Below are positions 21,394 to 32,835 of a stretch of DNA of 64,000 bases, piece after piece (position 1 is the first letter of the stretch; each line of letters begins with the position of its first letter). A program made the translations under genes and the position numbers. The DNA comes from Brienomyrus brachyistius (taxonomy: Eukaryota > Chordata > Actinopteri > Osteoglossiformes > Mormyridae). Under the pieces are notes generated by a model. The model made no database searches. It saw only the letters and a list, made by a program, of their open reading frames with translations, and was not told where the DNA came from. The stretch lies in contig NW_026042700.1 of NCBI RefSeq assembly GCF_023856365.1, positions 52,937 to 116,936 of the forward strand, given 5' to 3'.

Positions 21394-22576
21394 TTATTTT
21401 TATTTCTATAGAACATTTAAAAACAATCTATGTTGTGCCAAAGTGCTGTAGGTCAAAATAATATAAATATATAGTAAAAGTAGAGACATTGGCCAATGTT
21501 ACACAATGTTACACAAAAAATAATCAGAATCAGACTGTGGTTTATTGCAAAGTAGGTTGACCCTACAAGGAATTCTGTTTGGTATAATGGTGCTCCATGG
21601 AAAAACAAGACTAAGCAACAACCAAGTTCAAAAAACAGTGCAAAAGTTATACAATAATCTAGTAATAAATATAAAATCACTATAAATGTTAAATACATGA
21701 TGTGCAAAGCAGAGTAGTCAGATTAAATAGATAAATAAAATGTGTTCCTGTGTGTGCAGGGTCAGTACAGAGATGCATCTAATAAGAAGCGGTGTAAGGC
21801 TGAATTAGCTCCGAGACGGACTGGGGACCTATGCCATGTATCGCCTTAGAAAGAAATAAGAAATCTTTAAACTGTATTCTCAGAAATTCTCAAAACTTAA
21901 CAGGTAGCCAATGCAATGCAGCCAACACAGGGGAAATTTGGTGTCTATTTTTTGTTGAGAGCCTGGTAGCACCGTTTTGAACAAGGTGTAGTCAGAATAA
22001 AGATGCTTCTGGTAAACCTGGGTACAGAGAACGGCAGTAACCCAATCAGGATAAAAGCAGGAGTAACTCTCCAGGTCTTTGGCTGAAAGGTGTGGTTTAA
22101 GCCAGGCTATTGAACTCAGCTGACAGAAACACCCCTTCACAACAGCATTTATTTGTTTATCAAACTCAGTGATGAATCAAAGATGACACCAAGATTTTTA
22201 GTATGTGACTGGAAGTTTTCTGAATGAGGCCCTAATTGTTCTCTGAGATCATGAACAGTGACCAAAACTCATTACCTCTGTCTTGTTTTCATTAATCTGG
22301 ACGAAAGTCATTGCTGTCCTGTTCTTAATATCCTCCAGACAGTTAGAAAGGGCCACCAGAGAGCAGCAGTCACCAGGTTTTAATGGCAGATAGAGCTGCG
22401 TATCACCAGCATAGCAATGATATTTTACATAATAACGTTCACAAATAGAGCCCAAAGGAAGCATGTATAGAGGGAATATGAGAGGGCCTGTATCACAGGA
22501 CTGGATATGTTTACAAATAAGGCCATAGTACTGAAGGGGTGTGGCCATCCCACACAGTGACAAGCCCATTCATTCA
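21394..22576 (-). mobile_element. L2-clade LINE fragment with nested repeat (unit 1)
   Basis: Minus strand: reverse transcriptase pieces (PLIFPLYMLPLGS, HCYAGDTQLYLPL, CLEDIKNRTAMTF) at 22,560-22,250, then further C-terminal pieces at 22,140-21,880, and a 3' UTR at 21,394-21,480. The catalytic Y-A-D-D motif has become Y-A-G-D, so it is inactive. A second LINE-tail repeat (21,523-21,740, AATCAGACTGTGGTTTATTG) sits inside the 3' part. Confidence 0.7.
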
Positions 22577-22593
22577 CCTCATCTAGGCCTTTT
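22577..22593. repeat. Target-site duplication, 3' side of L1 copy B
   Basis: The sequence is cctcatctaggcctttt. The final T's merge with the element's short tail, so the inner edge is uncertain by a few bases. Confidence 0.9.
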
Positions 22594-22849
22594 TTTTTCC
22601 AACAATATCTTTATTAAAATTTAAAAAAATACAGAAATTACAGAAGTTTGAGTGCTTCCACATCGAAAGGAGCATCCAAGGCAACTAAATTATTGTATAA
22701 CAATCAATCAACCTTCCTTGCAAATCAGACATTTAAAAGATGATAGAAAAATATTTAGGTGGAAGTACAAAATATGACCTGTAAATAATAACTTAATCAA
22801 ATAAAAGAAAAACACAAAGCCCAAAAAAAACCCCAAAAAAACATAAAAA

Positions 22850-22850
22850 A

Positions 22851-22885
<35 letters not shown>

Positions 22886-22886
22886 A
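22850..22886. repeat. (TAAA)n microsatellite in L1 3' UTR
   Basis: About nine TAAA units. Copy C has about seven at 39,346-39,374. Confidence 0.85.
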
Positions 22887-23020
22887 AAACCCCAACAACA
22901 AATAAGTTTCTCTATTTTCCAAGGGTTGCTCAACTTCACCTCAATTGTACTGTTCTGTATTGTTCAAAATTACAAACTCAAATTTATTTAGTTTAGGAAG
23001 CTGCAGAGGGCCGACATCAA

Positions 23021-26000
23021 TTACATCTCATCTGCCTCATTCACAATACTACTAAGATCCACATTTTCCATATATTGCATAAAGGGACCCCAAATGTTTT
23101 GAAAAAGTGACAGTTTTCCCTTGACAATGTAAGTAATTTTCTCCATAGGTAAAGTTGTGGACAGTTCCTTTATCCAGTTAATGAGTTTTGGTTTACTGGT
23201 CTTCCTCCATGAGAGTGCTATGACTCTTTTTGCTAACAGTAGACATAAGTCCATGGCGGTAATTATCTTTCTAGACATAAGATGTCCATCAGGATATAAA
23301 CCTAAAATAAATAGTTTAGGGTCAAGATCTAATTGTATACCCAATATAGTATCCAGAGCTTGTTTGATCTCTTTCCAAAACAATTGTACTTTATTGCATT
23401 CCCAGATACAGTGGAAGAATGTCCCTTTCTCCTCTCCACACCTGAAACACAAGTCTGGGCTATCACCATTATACTTATTAAGCTTTTCTGGAGTCACATA
23501 TGTCCTCATTAGCCAATTATATTGCAGTACTTTAAGACGGGTACTGGTAGTTTGTGTTTGTGCTTCAGCACATGCCTCCTCCCAGTCTTCGGAGGATAAG
23601 TCCTCCTGTAAGTCTTCCCTCCAGGCATTAAGTTTCCCTAAAGAAGATTCAGGGGAACCCTCTACTAATATATTATATAGTTTGGAGATTATTCCCTTTC
23701 CAAAGCAATCTTTTTTCATTTCTGTTTCCAATGTGGATAACGGAGGGATTGACAAGCATTGATTTTGAGATAATCCAATAAAGTTTCTCATTTGTAGATA
23801 TTTAAATCGATGTTTGCATGGAATATCATACTTGGCAATCAACTCCTCAAATGACATCAAAGTCTCATCCTCTGATCCCATGAGGTCCCCTATTGTCTTT
23901 AAACCTTTGTCAGCCCACTTCCTAAAACCAGGGTCTGCTCTGCCTGGAGGGAAAAAATGATTACCCCATATTGGGCTGAAGCGTGCGAGAGAGGTGGATT
24001 CACCCAGATATTTCTTAACCTGATACCAGATTATAATCATATTTCTGACTATAGGATTTTTTGTCTTTTTTTTCAACATTTTGACTTTTGCTGAATATAG
24101 GTATTGAGGAAGGGGAAGAGGTACCGAGCAGTTTTCAATATTCATCCAAGGCGGGAGGGATTTATCTGTAAAATAATACATCATAGTCCTCAATTGAGCT
24201 GCCCAATAGTACCAAAGTGGATTGGGACATTTGAGGCCTCCTCTTTCATACGGTAAGTACAAGAGTGATAAACGCAGCCTCGGTCGTCTATTATTCCACA
24301 AAAAACGTACAAACATTTTTTTCAGGTGTGAGAATAAATTAGCAGGAGGTGACAATGGAATGTTCTGGAACAAGTACAGAAGTTTGGGCATTATGTTTAG
24401 TTTAAGAACATTAATTCTTGCTATAAGTGACAAGGGCAAGGGTTTCCATCTATCTACAGATGAGATGATGGAATTTATCATAGGGGTGTAGTTAGCTCCA
24501 ACAATGTCTCTCAAACATGGCACTATCCTAATCCCGAGATAGGTAAAACAGTCTACCATTTTGAATTGGAAGGAATTTCCGGCACTTCTTCTCTCTTCTG
24601 AGCTAAGTATCATTAATGAAGATTTTTCTTTGTTCACTTTATATCCTGATATCCGTCCAAATGTGTGTAATAAATCCAACAAGGCTGGGATAGAATCTTT
24701 CAGTTTTTCCAAAAAAAGGATGACATCATCTGCAAATAAAGCAATTCTATGTTCCTGTTGATTTACTGATAAACCAGTTATGTTTTTATGAGACCGCACC
24801 GCAATGGCAAACGGTTCAATTGCTAAAATAAACAATAAGGGGGACAAAGGGCACCCTTGCCTACATCCCCGTTTAATTTCAAATGGTTTAGATATAATTC
24901 CATTTGTCAGTATTTCAGCATATGGTTCATTATATAGAAGTCTAATCCACCGACAGAAATTATCCCCACAGCCAAATCTTTTTAATATTTCAAATAAGTA
25001 GGGCCACTCAACTCTATCAAAGGCCTTTTTGGCATCCAGTGATAGTAAAGCATTGTCTGTTTTTCCTTCCTGATTATGAAGAATATCCAACACTCGTCTC
25101 ACATTATGAAATCCCTGTCTACCTGCAATAAACCCATTCTGGTCACAGGGAATTAGATCAGGTAAGAATCTCTCCAGTCTTCGAGCCAAAATTTTACAAA
25201 GTATCTTTAAATCCACATTAAGAAGACTTATTGGTCTTAGGTTTCCACATTTATTGCACGGTTTACCTGGTTTGGGTAGTAAAGTTATCAGAGCTCCTCT
25301 TAATGAAGCCGGAAGGATTCCCTTCTCAAATGAATCCGCGAACATGTCAAAAAGAGGGGACAGCAATTTAGTTTTAAATTTCCTATAAATTTCTGTCGGC
25401 AGCCCATCTGGGCCTGGGGTTTTACCTGTTTTCAAATGATCTATTGCTATAGATATTTCCTCCTTTGTTATAGGTGTATTAAGGTCTGCACTTATTAGTT
25501 CTGAAATGCTAGGTATCTGAAGGGTATCTAAGAAGAGATTTTGCTCTTGTCCCATATGTGTTATGTCTGAGCTGTATAGTTTTTCATAAAAAAAACTTAA
25601 AAGTTTCATTAATTCCTAGAGGGTCAACAATGATCTGTCCATCACTGTTTACAACTGAAGTAATGTTTTTCTCATTTTGTAATTGTCGGAGGCGCCAGGC
25701 TAATAATTTCCCGGGCTTTTCCCCTTGGTCATAGAATGATTGTTTAAGACGCAAAAGATGTGAGGCTGCTTTAGAAGCAGAAAGTTCGTTATACTGTGTT
25801 CTTAGTAATAAAAGGTTTTGATGGACTCTTGGACAAAAGGTTTGAAAGTATTCTCCCTCAAGCAGCTCAATCTCCGCCTCCAACTTTTTTGTTTTCTTAT
25901 AAGTTTGGTTTGCTCTATAACTTGTAAAACTAATAATCTGACCTCTTACGTAGGCCTTAAATGCTTCCCACCTTGTGCAGGGTGACGTTTAATCCGTATT

Positions 26001-26788
26001 AGTTTCAAAATAAATATTTATTTGATTGTCTATTTTTGTTTAAATCTCCATCTAGGGGGATCTCTTTTTAGTCTTAAATCTTCATATATTAATGAGTTTG
26101 GCGAATGGTCAGATATTAAAATGCTATCGTAGTGACAATCCTTTATTTTGTACCTCATATTGCCAGAAACTAAAAAAAAAAAAAAAAAAAAAAGTGTATT
26201 TGAGTAGCAGGAGTATTTTAAGACCTTGGGGTTCATATCCCTCCAAATATCCCTCAGATCAAGTTCTTTCATAAAATGTTGAATAGTTTGTCTACTTTTA
26301 GGATGCGAGAAATCAATATCTGAGCTCCTATCCAATTCTGGATTCAATGTACAATTAAAATCCCCTCCTATAATAAAGCTACCAGACAGAGATGATGCTG
26401 TCAAAAAAAGATTATGAAAAAACTTTGGGTCGTCAATGTTTGGAGCATAGATATTTATCAGGATTATTTTTTCCGTAATAAGTGTGCCCTGTAAAATAAT
26501 ATATCTCCCCGCCTTGTCTTTAATAACCCTTGTCACATGGAATGGTATAGATTTGTGGATCAAAATCATAACACCTCTTGCCTGAGAGGTGAAGGGTGCA
26601 GAATATATACTGCCCTGCCACCTCCTCCTAATCTTCGCCTCTTGACTAGACAACAGGTGTGTTTCCTGAAGTAGCATGATATCAGAGTGCATAGATTTCA
26701 CCCTAGTCATTACTTGTTTTACCTTCTCCAGTTTTTGTAGTCCTCTGCAGTTCCAAGAAGAAATTTTAATTCTTATTCCACCAGACAT
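23021..26788 (-). pseudogene. L1 ORF2 (endonuclease-reverse transcriptase), copy B, broken
   Basis: The likely start is at 26,788. The endonuclease (26,770-26,030) shows ISSWNCRGLQ, LLQETHL, NIYAPN, GGDFNC and SDHSPNSL, interrupted by a 22-bp A run (26,172-26,193). The reverse transcriptase shows GKTPGPDGLPTEIY, SLDAKKAFDRVEW, GCRQGCPLSPLLF and FADDVILFL with the catalytic D-D. A C-terminal CFRCGEEKGTFFHCIWEC zinc-knuckle-like motif follows. Breaks are a frame change near 26,036, TAA at 25,991-25,989, and an 8-A run at 25,588-25,595 (10 A in copy C). The long frame runs 25,609-23,021. Confidence 0.92.
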
Positions 26789-27222
26789 AACACACAGCAC
26801 TAAATGAGCTTCCCAACACATTTGAAATATTAAAGGATAGAGAAACAAATAACATCTGAATGTCAAAAACTACACCCACAACAATAAGTATTGAACATAC
26901 CCCTTTAACTTGAACTTTGGTACCCATTTCCCTCCCCCTATATATACTGGTACCTGTCTAACAGCTAAAGGTTGTTCCACCCAAAAGTGAGGATCAACCG
27001 ACTATGCCTAAACACCTTTCCCCCCTACCCCACCCCGCTACATAAACAGAAAAACTCGTTATTGGATACATTAAGAAAATTAGGCTACTAATAGTAGCTG
27101 TAAGCCTCTGGACCGATAAACAAATATAACAAATTGGCCTTTCTCTTTCACTCTTCTTTTAAAACTTAAAGCTCAGTAATTATTCCTTCATGCCAACACA
27201 CAGCATGTCAATGATTACATTC

Positions 27223-28161
27223 TCAACCCAGTCCACTTTCTGACCTCAGAGCCTTCACAAAATTCTCCGCTTCACCTGGCTGGTTAAAGATGCGAGACTT
27301 TCCGTTGTATGTCACTATCAGTCGCGCGGGAGGAATCATGCCGTACCGGATCCCCATGGAGCGAAGCTGTTGTCTCACGGCGTTAAACTCTTTCTGTTTT
27401 CTGTGTACACCGGTCGCCAGGTCCTCATAAAATCTCACCGGACGGTTCTTGAAAAGAATCTGTCCCTTTGCCCTGGCAGCTCTTATCACGGTCATTTTAT
27501 CCTTGTAATTTAGGAACTTCATGATCATTGTCCTCGGTGCAGCGGTGTTTGACGTATTCTTCTGGCCGATCCGATGAGCTCTCTCCAGCGTCAGAGCGGT
27601 ATGTAGCGGTGCCAAGTTCAGAGCCTCCGGCAGCCAGTTTTCCAAGAAGACGCACGCGTCCTCTCCTTCCGCGCCCTCGGGCAGGTTAACAAGTCTCAAG
27701 TTAGAACGTCGCGATCTGGCCTCCAGATCCAGCACTTTGTCTTCGAGATCTTTGTTGTTATTTTCAAGAGTCCGTGCCTTTGCTTCCAAGGTGGTGATAC
27801 TATCTTCTGCTGCAGATATCCGGGCCTCCGCCTCACCGACCCGCTTAGCACACTCATTAACATCCTTCCTCACAGTCTCTATTGCTGACAAAATACCGTC
27901 CAGTTTGGAGGAAAAATCCGATTTCAAGTTTGCAATAGCCGCCAGTACTGCGTCTAAGCTTTCGACCGTCTTTCCCCTCTCATTTGGCTTGTCAATTTTC
28001 TCCTCCATCACCTGACAGGTGTTGGTATTATTCTCGCTATCTTCACCACTAACATTAGCTTCACAGCTAGCCTCGGAGCTCGACTTAGAAGTGAAGTTAG
28101 ACAATTTCGACTGAGTCGGTCTACTAATGTTTTTACCAAGTTTCTTTTGCGAGAGAGGCAT
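27223..28161 (-). CDS. L1 ORF1p, copy B
   Basis: An intact frame of about 312 codons with the same layout as in copy A: Ser-rich start, coiled coil, RRM-like core with RRSNLRLVNLPEG and LERAHRIG, basic end. The ATG at 28,161 is chosen because a GTG precedes it by one codon. LPEG here matches copy C and is the usual L1 form. Confidence 0.9.
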   Translation of the reverse strand: MPLSQKKLGKNISRPTQSKLSNFTSKSSSEASCEANVSGEDSENNTNTCQVMEEKIDKPNERGKTVESLDAVLAAIANLKSDFSSKLDGILSAIETVRKDVNECAKRVGEAEARISAAEDSITTLEAKARTLENNNKDLEDKVLDLEARSRRSNLRLVNLPEGAEGEDACVFLENWLPEALNLAPLHTALTLERAHRIGQKNTSNTAAPRTMIMKFLNYKDKMTVIRAARAKGQILFKNRPVRFYEDLATGVHRKQKEFNAVRQQLRSMGIRYGMIPPARLIVTYNGKSRIFNQPGEAENFVKALRSESGLG

Positions 28162-28272
28162 CACTACTGGTCTTGTTCAACGTCCAATAAACGAGTATTA
28201 TTCAGGATTTTACAGAAACATAGCGGAGCAGAAGTGGGCACGTCTTCTCAGCAAGCCGCCATTACCGGAAAC

Positions 28273-28289
28273 CCTCATCTAGGCCTTTT
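28273..28289. repeat. Target-site duplication, 5' side of L1 copy B
   Basis: Same 17 bp as at 22,577-22,593. Confidence 0.9.
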
Positions 28290-28566
28290 ACTAGGGATTT
28301 AAGGTCCTGGTTTTCCTCTCAGACCCTAGAACACACTGCCAGGCTCAGATTCCCGATCCCACATCCTGCTGAAGCCCTTCCCAAGATCAGACACTAGTTT
28401 TGTTTTCCTTGTTCTTATAGTAAAATGATGGTCTTTGACTTTTATACATCATCACTGTTCTGTTAATTACACATGACCTAATCTAAGTATTACACAAACC
28501 AAGCATAATTACTTAGAGATGTCATGAGATGGAAAATCCTTATTCAGTTAATTATTTTCCCTACAG

Positions 28567-28802
28567 GTGCTGACAGTGTGTCTACAGTGAAATGGGCCTG
28601 TGTACAGAGAGGATGATCTGTAACAATCCCATGTTCCTATGGTGACAGATATAAAACTCATGTGAAATACTGGTGCAGAGGGTATAATGTGAGGTCATGT
28701 ACTCCCATAGTACACACTGACTCTCCACTGGAGGGTAAAGTGTGAGTCAGAGATGATCCTGACCAGCGAGTCTTCACTGTGACCATCAACAATCTGACAG
28801 CT
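28567..28802 (+). pseudogene. V-type Ig exon, 5' part (unit 2)
   Basis: Follows a CTACAG acceptor. Same domain front as in unit 1 (VTIPCSYGD, VKYWCRG) with the same two TGA codons. It is cut at the same base by the insert. Confidence 0.8.
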
Positions 28803-29265
28803 GTAGGAATTATTAGCTCAGGTATATTTTAATATCTCCACCAATATGTTTTGAAATTAATTAACTTTTAATTAATTATTATTTGATGCTGATTAGTAAC
28901 CAATTGTTATGCCGAATGGTCGGCTCCTCCAAATTCAAATGCGAATCCCAGTGAGTCTGTTAATGTGAGACTTAAATGGGATTCATTAATAACCCGTATC
29001 GCTTAATAACCTGGGTTAGTAGGCTCGTCCAGCGAGCTGGGTCACCAGGTAATGTAAACGATCGGTAGCGAAGCTCCCCTCACGGCCAATGAGAGAGAGT
29101 CTCGCGATATTTCAGGCGAGTTTGAGGTTTCAGAGCGTAGTAGCCAGATCGCAGAGGCAGGGACTATTGTGAGCACTCAATGACGGAGGCTGAAGTTGTG
29201 TAAAAAAACATACATTTATTCCTACAACTAACAAAAGACAGACATTATACCTAGCAAACAATAAA
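28803..29265. other. V-exon insert, left part (unit 2)
   Basis: Matches 3,015-3,475 of unit 1, then breaks off at CAAACAATAAA, where an extra block begins. Confidence 0.75.
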
Positions 29266-29387
29266 ATAAAAGTGACCTTTTCTTAGTCTTACTTACTTCA
29301 GTCAGAATAGATTCACTGTTTTGTTCTTCAGGTTTAAATGTGATATGTGTGACTGACAGACACACTGGTGTATTATATGTCTCACAG

Positions 29388-29589
29388 GTGGGAGCAGGTT
29401 CTGGATGCTGTACTGAAAGCTGGGACTGGTGTGTTTTACCTGATTTGCACCATCATCACCATTCAGCTGCACTGGACCTCCTGTAGAAAGCGGGAACCAA
29501 TCAGAGAGAAGCAGAGGGTCTCCCTGGATCAGAGGAAGCTGGCAGAGGAGATGACCTTCGTGGAGCAGAATGAGTCAGACGAGCTGTAA
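29388..29589 (+). pseudogene. Extra transmembrane/tail exon copy (unit 2)
   Basis: The exon reads through WEQVLDAVLKAGTG, the hydrophobic segment, and a charged tail ending QNESDEL, without the unit-1 premature stop. It lies inside the V-exon insert with no upstream Ig exon of its own, so it cannot serve a normal gene. Confidence 0.6.
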
Positions 29590-30127
29590 AATAAACGGTT
29601 ATGCTAACTGCAGTGAGGCCTCTCTCACTCAGCCCTGCTCAGTCTGTACAGTCATAGCATGAGAGTCAGTTAAACAGAGGGGATGATTATCTGCTGGCAA
29701 CCTGTACAACCACGTATTGGCCACTTATTCACAAGTGCTTTGCTGCCACCTGCTGGTTAATGTTTAATAATCGTTATCTTGTGAAGGTAAGACTGGTTTT
29801 TATTAAATTGTCTCTTGATTCTGAAAAAATATGGTACTATGCAAAAGTCTTGGGCCATCAAAGAAAACGTTTAATGCTATTTAATTGGGTTGTGTATATT
29901 TGCTCAGAACAAAAACACAATTATCATAAAAATATATGCAAATTAAAAGTGACACAATAAAAACTAACAAGAATTTCTTCTTTTCTCCATAAAGTTACTG
30001 ATGCCTTGTTGGATCGCTAGATGAACCACGCTTTGGATCCTAAACCTCTCCTCAGGGGCACCCCAGCCATTCCATGTATTTGTTAAATTCCGCCACCAGC
30101 TCACTTAAATAATTAATTTAATTAAAC

Positions 30128-30132
30128 AAATG
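30128..30132. other. Unoccupied target site of the solo LTR
   Basis: Reads AAAC-AAATG-TTAATG, with a single AAATG and no LTR. Confidence 0.88.
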
Positions 30133-30273
30133 TTAATGATGCATTGATTAGCCATAGGAGTTGTGTTATGAAAATATATAGGTCTATTGGATGGTTGGTG
30201 CAAATGTTTTACTAACTTTAGAAGAGATTTTGAAATGACTGGGCTGCCACACTTTGACGGACAAAATATTATA

Positions 30274-30586
30274 CCTAACAAACAATAAACATGAAATAAC
30301 GGAAAAGACACAAACGATGTAATCATGAAAATGCAGTGACCAGATTTAAAATGATTAACCTAAAAAGGGAAAAACTGTTCTGCAAAGCAAGAAGTTTGTA
30401 GGAATATAAACCTAAAGGAATATAGCAGGTGAATAGGACAGTTTAGATTGTTAGAAAGGAAAGGAGGTTTACTTGGATGCAGGAAAGAGGGAGGTCTTTG
30501 CAGTTGGTTGCAGTGGCTGATGAGCTGATGGGTGATGGCTCTCAGGGAGGCGCGGTGTTTGCAGCGGTTGTTGGAGTGGAGTCCCG
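30274..30586. other. V-exon insert, right part (unit 2)
   Basis: Matches 3,464-3,781 of unit 1 and leads into the V exon 3' part. Confidence 0.75.
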
Positions 30587-30799
30587 TACTGGTGCAGAGG
30601 GTATAATGTGAGGTCATGTACTCCCATAGTACACACTGACTCTCCACAGGAGGGTAAAGTGTGAGTCAGAGATGATCCTGACCAGCGAGTCTTCACTGTG
30701 ACCATCAACAATCTGACAGCTGAGGATTCCGATCGGTACTGGTGTGGTGTGAAGATCAGTGGAGCCTCTCTGATCAGGTTAATCTGTCAGTCACTGATG
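30587..30799 (+). pseudogene. V-type Ig exon, 3' part (unit 2)
   Basis: Contains AEDSDRYWCGVKISGAS and a GTAAGA donor at 30,800. The TGA after GKV is retained. Confidence 0.75.
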
Positions 30800-31141
30800 G
30801 TAAGATGTCTGTACTGCAGACTGTAGCCAATGAGATGCACAGTATGTAACATGTGACTGAGTCAAAAAGGAAGGACCTTAACACAAACACTGATGGAAAA
30901 ATGTTTTAATATTTTAAAAATCTGCATTTTAATTTAATTCAATATGATAAACGAGACTTGGAAGAAGTAACAGTGTCAGCTAAATCGGGCGACTTCATGA
31001 GGTTAAATATGATAAGCAATATGTTAAAAAATGTCAGGGGTTGGCCAAACATTTACATACAGTATGTATGTTGTAATGGGCTGATATTCATAAACATTTC
31101 ATTGCTGTGGAAATCGTTGAGTGTTTTACCTGTGTGTTGAA

Positions 31142-31429
31142 GTCCTCCAGGGCTGTCAGTGGACAAACAGGAGGTGACGGGTGTGGATGGAGACAGTGTC
31201 AGTGTTACTATGGAAACAACAAAAGACAAAGGATGTGGTGTAAGATTGGGGGCTCCTGTGCATCAGAGAGATCAGTGAGTTTGCATGGGAGGCCTGTCCT
31301 GATCAGGGATGACACAGAAAATAAAACCTTCATTGTGACAATGAGTGGGCTGGAGAGGAAGGACACTGGCTGGTATTGGTGTGCTGCTGGAATCCTGCAG
31401 ATTCCAGTTCATATTACTGTTAAACATAA
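31142..31429 (+). pseudogene. Second Ig-domain exon, best-preserved copy (unit 2)
   Basis: From CYYGNNKRQRMWCK onward the frame is open through VLIRDDTENKTFIVTM, LERKDTGWYWCAAG and IPVHITV, a complete C-terminal half of a CMRF35-type domain with its second cysteine in WYWC. The front part is still in another frame, so the exon is not fully intact. It ends at a GTAATT donor at 31,430. Confidence 0.75.
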
Positions 31430-31603
31430 GTAATTGATTTAAATCTGCCTGTGAATTATTTATGCTTGAATATAAATAGATACATACTAATCAACCCAGC
31501 AGTTTCACTCACGAAGGGGTTTGTGCTTCTTTGTGGGGATAATCCCCTATTTATCAGCTGTTGTGAAACAGAGTTATTTATTGGGATTATTGTTTCAATG
31601 ATA

Positions 31604-31771
31604 GTGGCACGGTGGTCCAGTAGGCGGCGCTGTTGCTTCACGCCTCCATGTTTAGGGGTTTGAATCTGGCTTCTGCTCTGTCTGTGTGGAGTCTGCATGT
31701 TCTCCACATGCTGTGTGGGTTTCCTCCAACAATCCAAAAACGCACAGTCAGGCTAATTGGTGTCTTTAATA
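31604..31771 (+). repeat. SINE-like fish repeat (unit 2)
   Basis: Copy of 4,814-4,981. Confidence 0.5.
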
Positions 31772-32037
31772 TTGAATGTGTGTCTTCTAGTTTATGATCA
31801 GTCTGTAATATGACAAAAATCACAGCATTTTCCACAGACATACAGCCAGTCACTTGTTATGTATACAAATCCAGACAAATCCATGTAGCTTGCAACATAA
31901 TTCAGGCATTTTTTCATCTTTGTGAGGATGAATTGTTACTAATGGTGTGCAGACTGACTAACATGTCTGTAGGTGGTTTTTCATTGCAGCGTAGACCAGT
32001 GTTACAGTTGTACTCTGTAATATCTGTTCCAGTGCTG

Positions 32038-32370
32038 CATCCATCCATTGTCTGAAACTGCTTGTCTAACTCAGGGTCCCTATGGGCGCAAGGCAGGGAA
32101 CGTCCCATGACAGGGTGCCAACCCATTGCAGGACACGCTCACACTCCATTCCCTCGCACAAGCACACCTACCGGCAATTTGACAACTCCAATTAGCCTCA
32201 GCATGTTTTTGGACTGTGGGGGGAAATCAGAGTCCCTGGAGGAAACCCCACAATGACACAGGGGGAGCATGCAAACTCCATACACACGGAACTCCAGCGA
32301 AGACTTGAGTACACGTGCCAGAGGAGTGAGGCGACAGTACAAACCACTGCACCACCATGCCACCCTGATA
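32038..32370 (-). repeat. Fish interspersed repeat, inverted mate (unit 2)
   Basis: Copy of 5,248-5,580. Confidence 0.55.
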
Positions 32371-32633
32371 CAATAGATACATTAAAATATGTTAATAAAA
32401 TCATTTATCTCACCTGTTCACTATCAGTGCCCTGGGATGTGAACACTAATTCATTGTTCTCCATCTAATCATTTTCTCTGTAGAATATCTTTCATAATTT
32501 ATATTTCAGTTTCAAGAGTGACCTTTTCTTAGTCTTACTTACTTCAGTCAGAATAGATTCACTGTTTTGTTCTTCAGGTTTAAATGTGATATGTGTGACT
32601 GACAGACACACTGGTGTATTATATGTCTCACAG

Positions 32634-32835
32634 GTGGGAGCAGGTTCTGGATGCTGTACTGAAAGCTGGGACTGGTGTGTTTTACCTGATTTGCACCATC
32701 ATCACCATTCAGCTGCACTGGACCTCCTGTAGAAAGCGGGAACCAATCAGAGAGAAGCAGAGGGTCTCCCTGGATCAGAGGAAGCTGGCAGAGGAGATGA
32801 CCTTCGTGGAGCAGAATGAGTCAGACGAGCTGTAA
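32634..32835 (+). pseudogene. Transmembrane/tail exon (unit 2)
   Basis: Acceptor CTCACAG, then a 66-codon open frame with the hydrophobic segment VFYLICTIITIQLHW and tail ending QNESDEL before TAA and AATAAA. It is the open form, whereas unit 1 has a premature TAG. The exon itself is intact, but the gene upstream is broken. Confidence 0.55.

Larger units (their letters stand above)
22594..28272 (-). mobile_element. L1-clade LINE, copy B, full length (5.68 kb)
   Basis: The element is complete on the minus strand: 5' UTR (28,272-28,162), ORF1, a spacer of ~430 bp, ORF2 and a 3' UTR with a (TAAA)n microsatellite and a very short A tail. Perfect 17-bp target duplications lie on both sides (22,577-22,593 and 28,273-28,289). 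It lies in presumed intron 1 of the receptor gene, antisense to it. ORF2 is dead through a frame change, a stop and a further frameshift. Confidence 0.93.
29271..30267 (+). repeat. Extra ~1-kb duplicated block inside the insert (unit 2)
   Basis: Copy of the stretch from just before the transmembrane exon to AAAATATT (unit-2 equivalent 32,518-33,810) but without the solo LTR. Its right join to the remaining insert shares ATTATA (30,268-30,273). Confidence 0.85.

Noticed and set aside
22850..22886. Direct short repeats as a CRISPR-like or satellite array
   Set aside because: It is a plain (TAAA)n microsatellite in the LINE 3' UTR.
23157..23762. Plus-strand 201-codon frame opposite L1 ORF2 (also 39,644-40,249)
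   Set aside because: Antisense of the reverse transcriptase C-terminal region; no independent domain.
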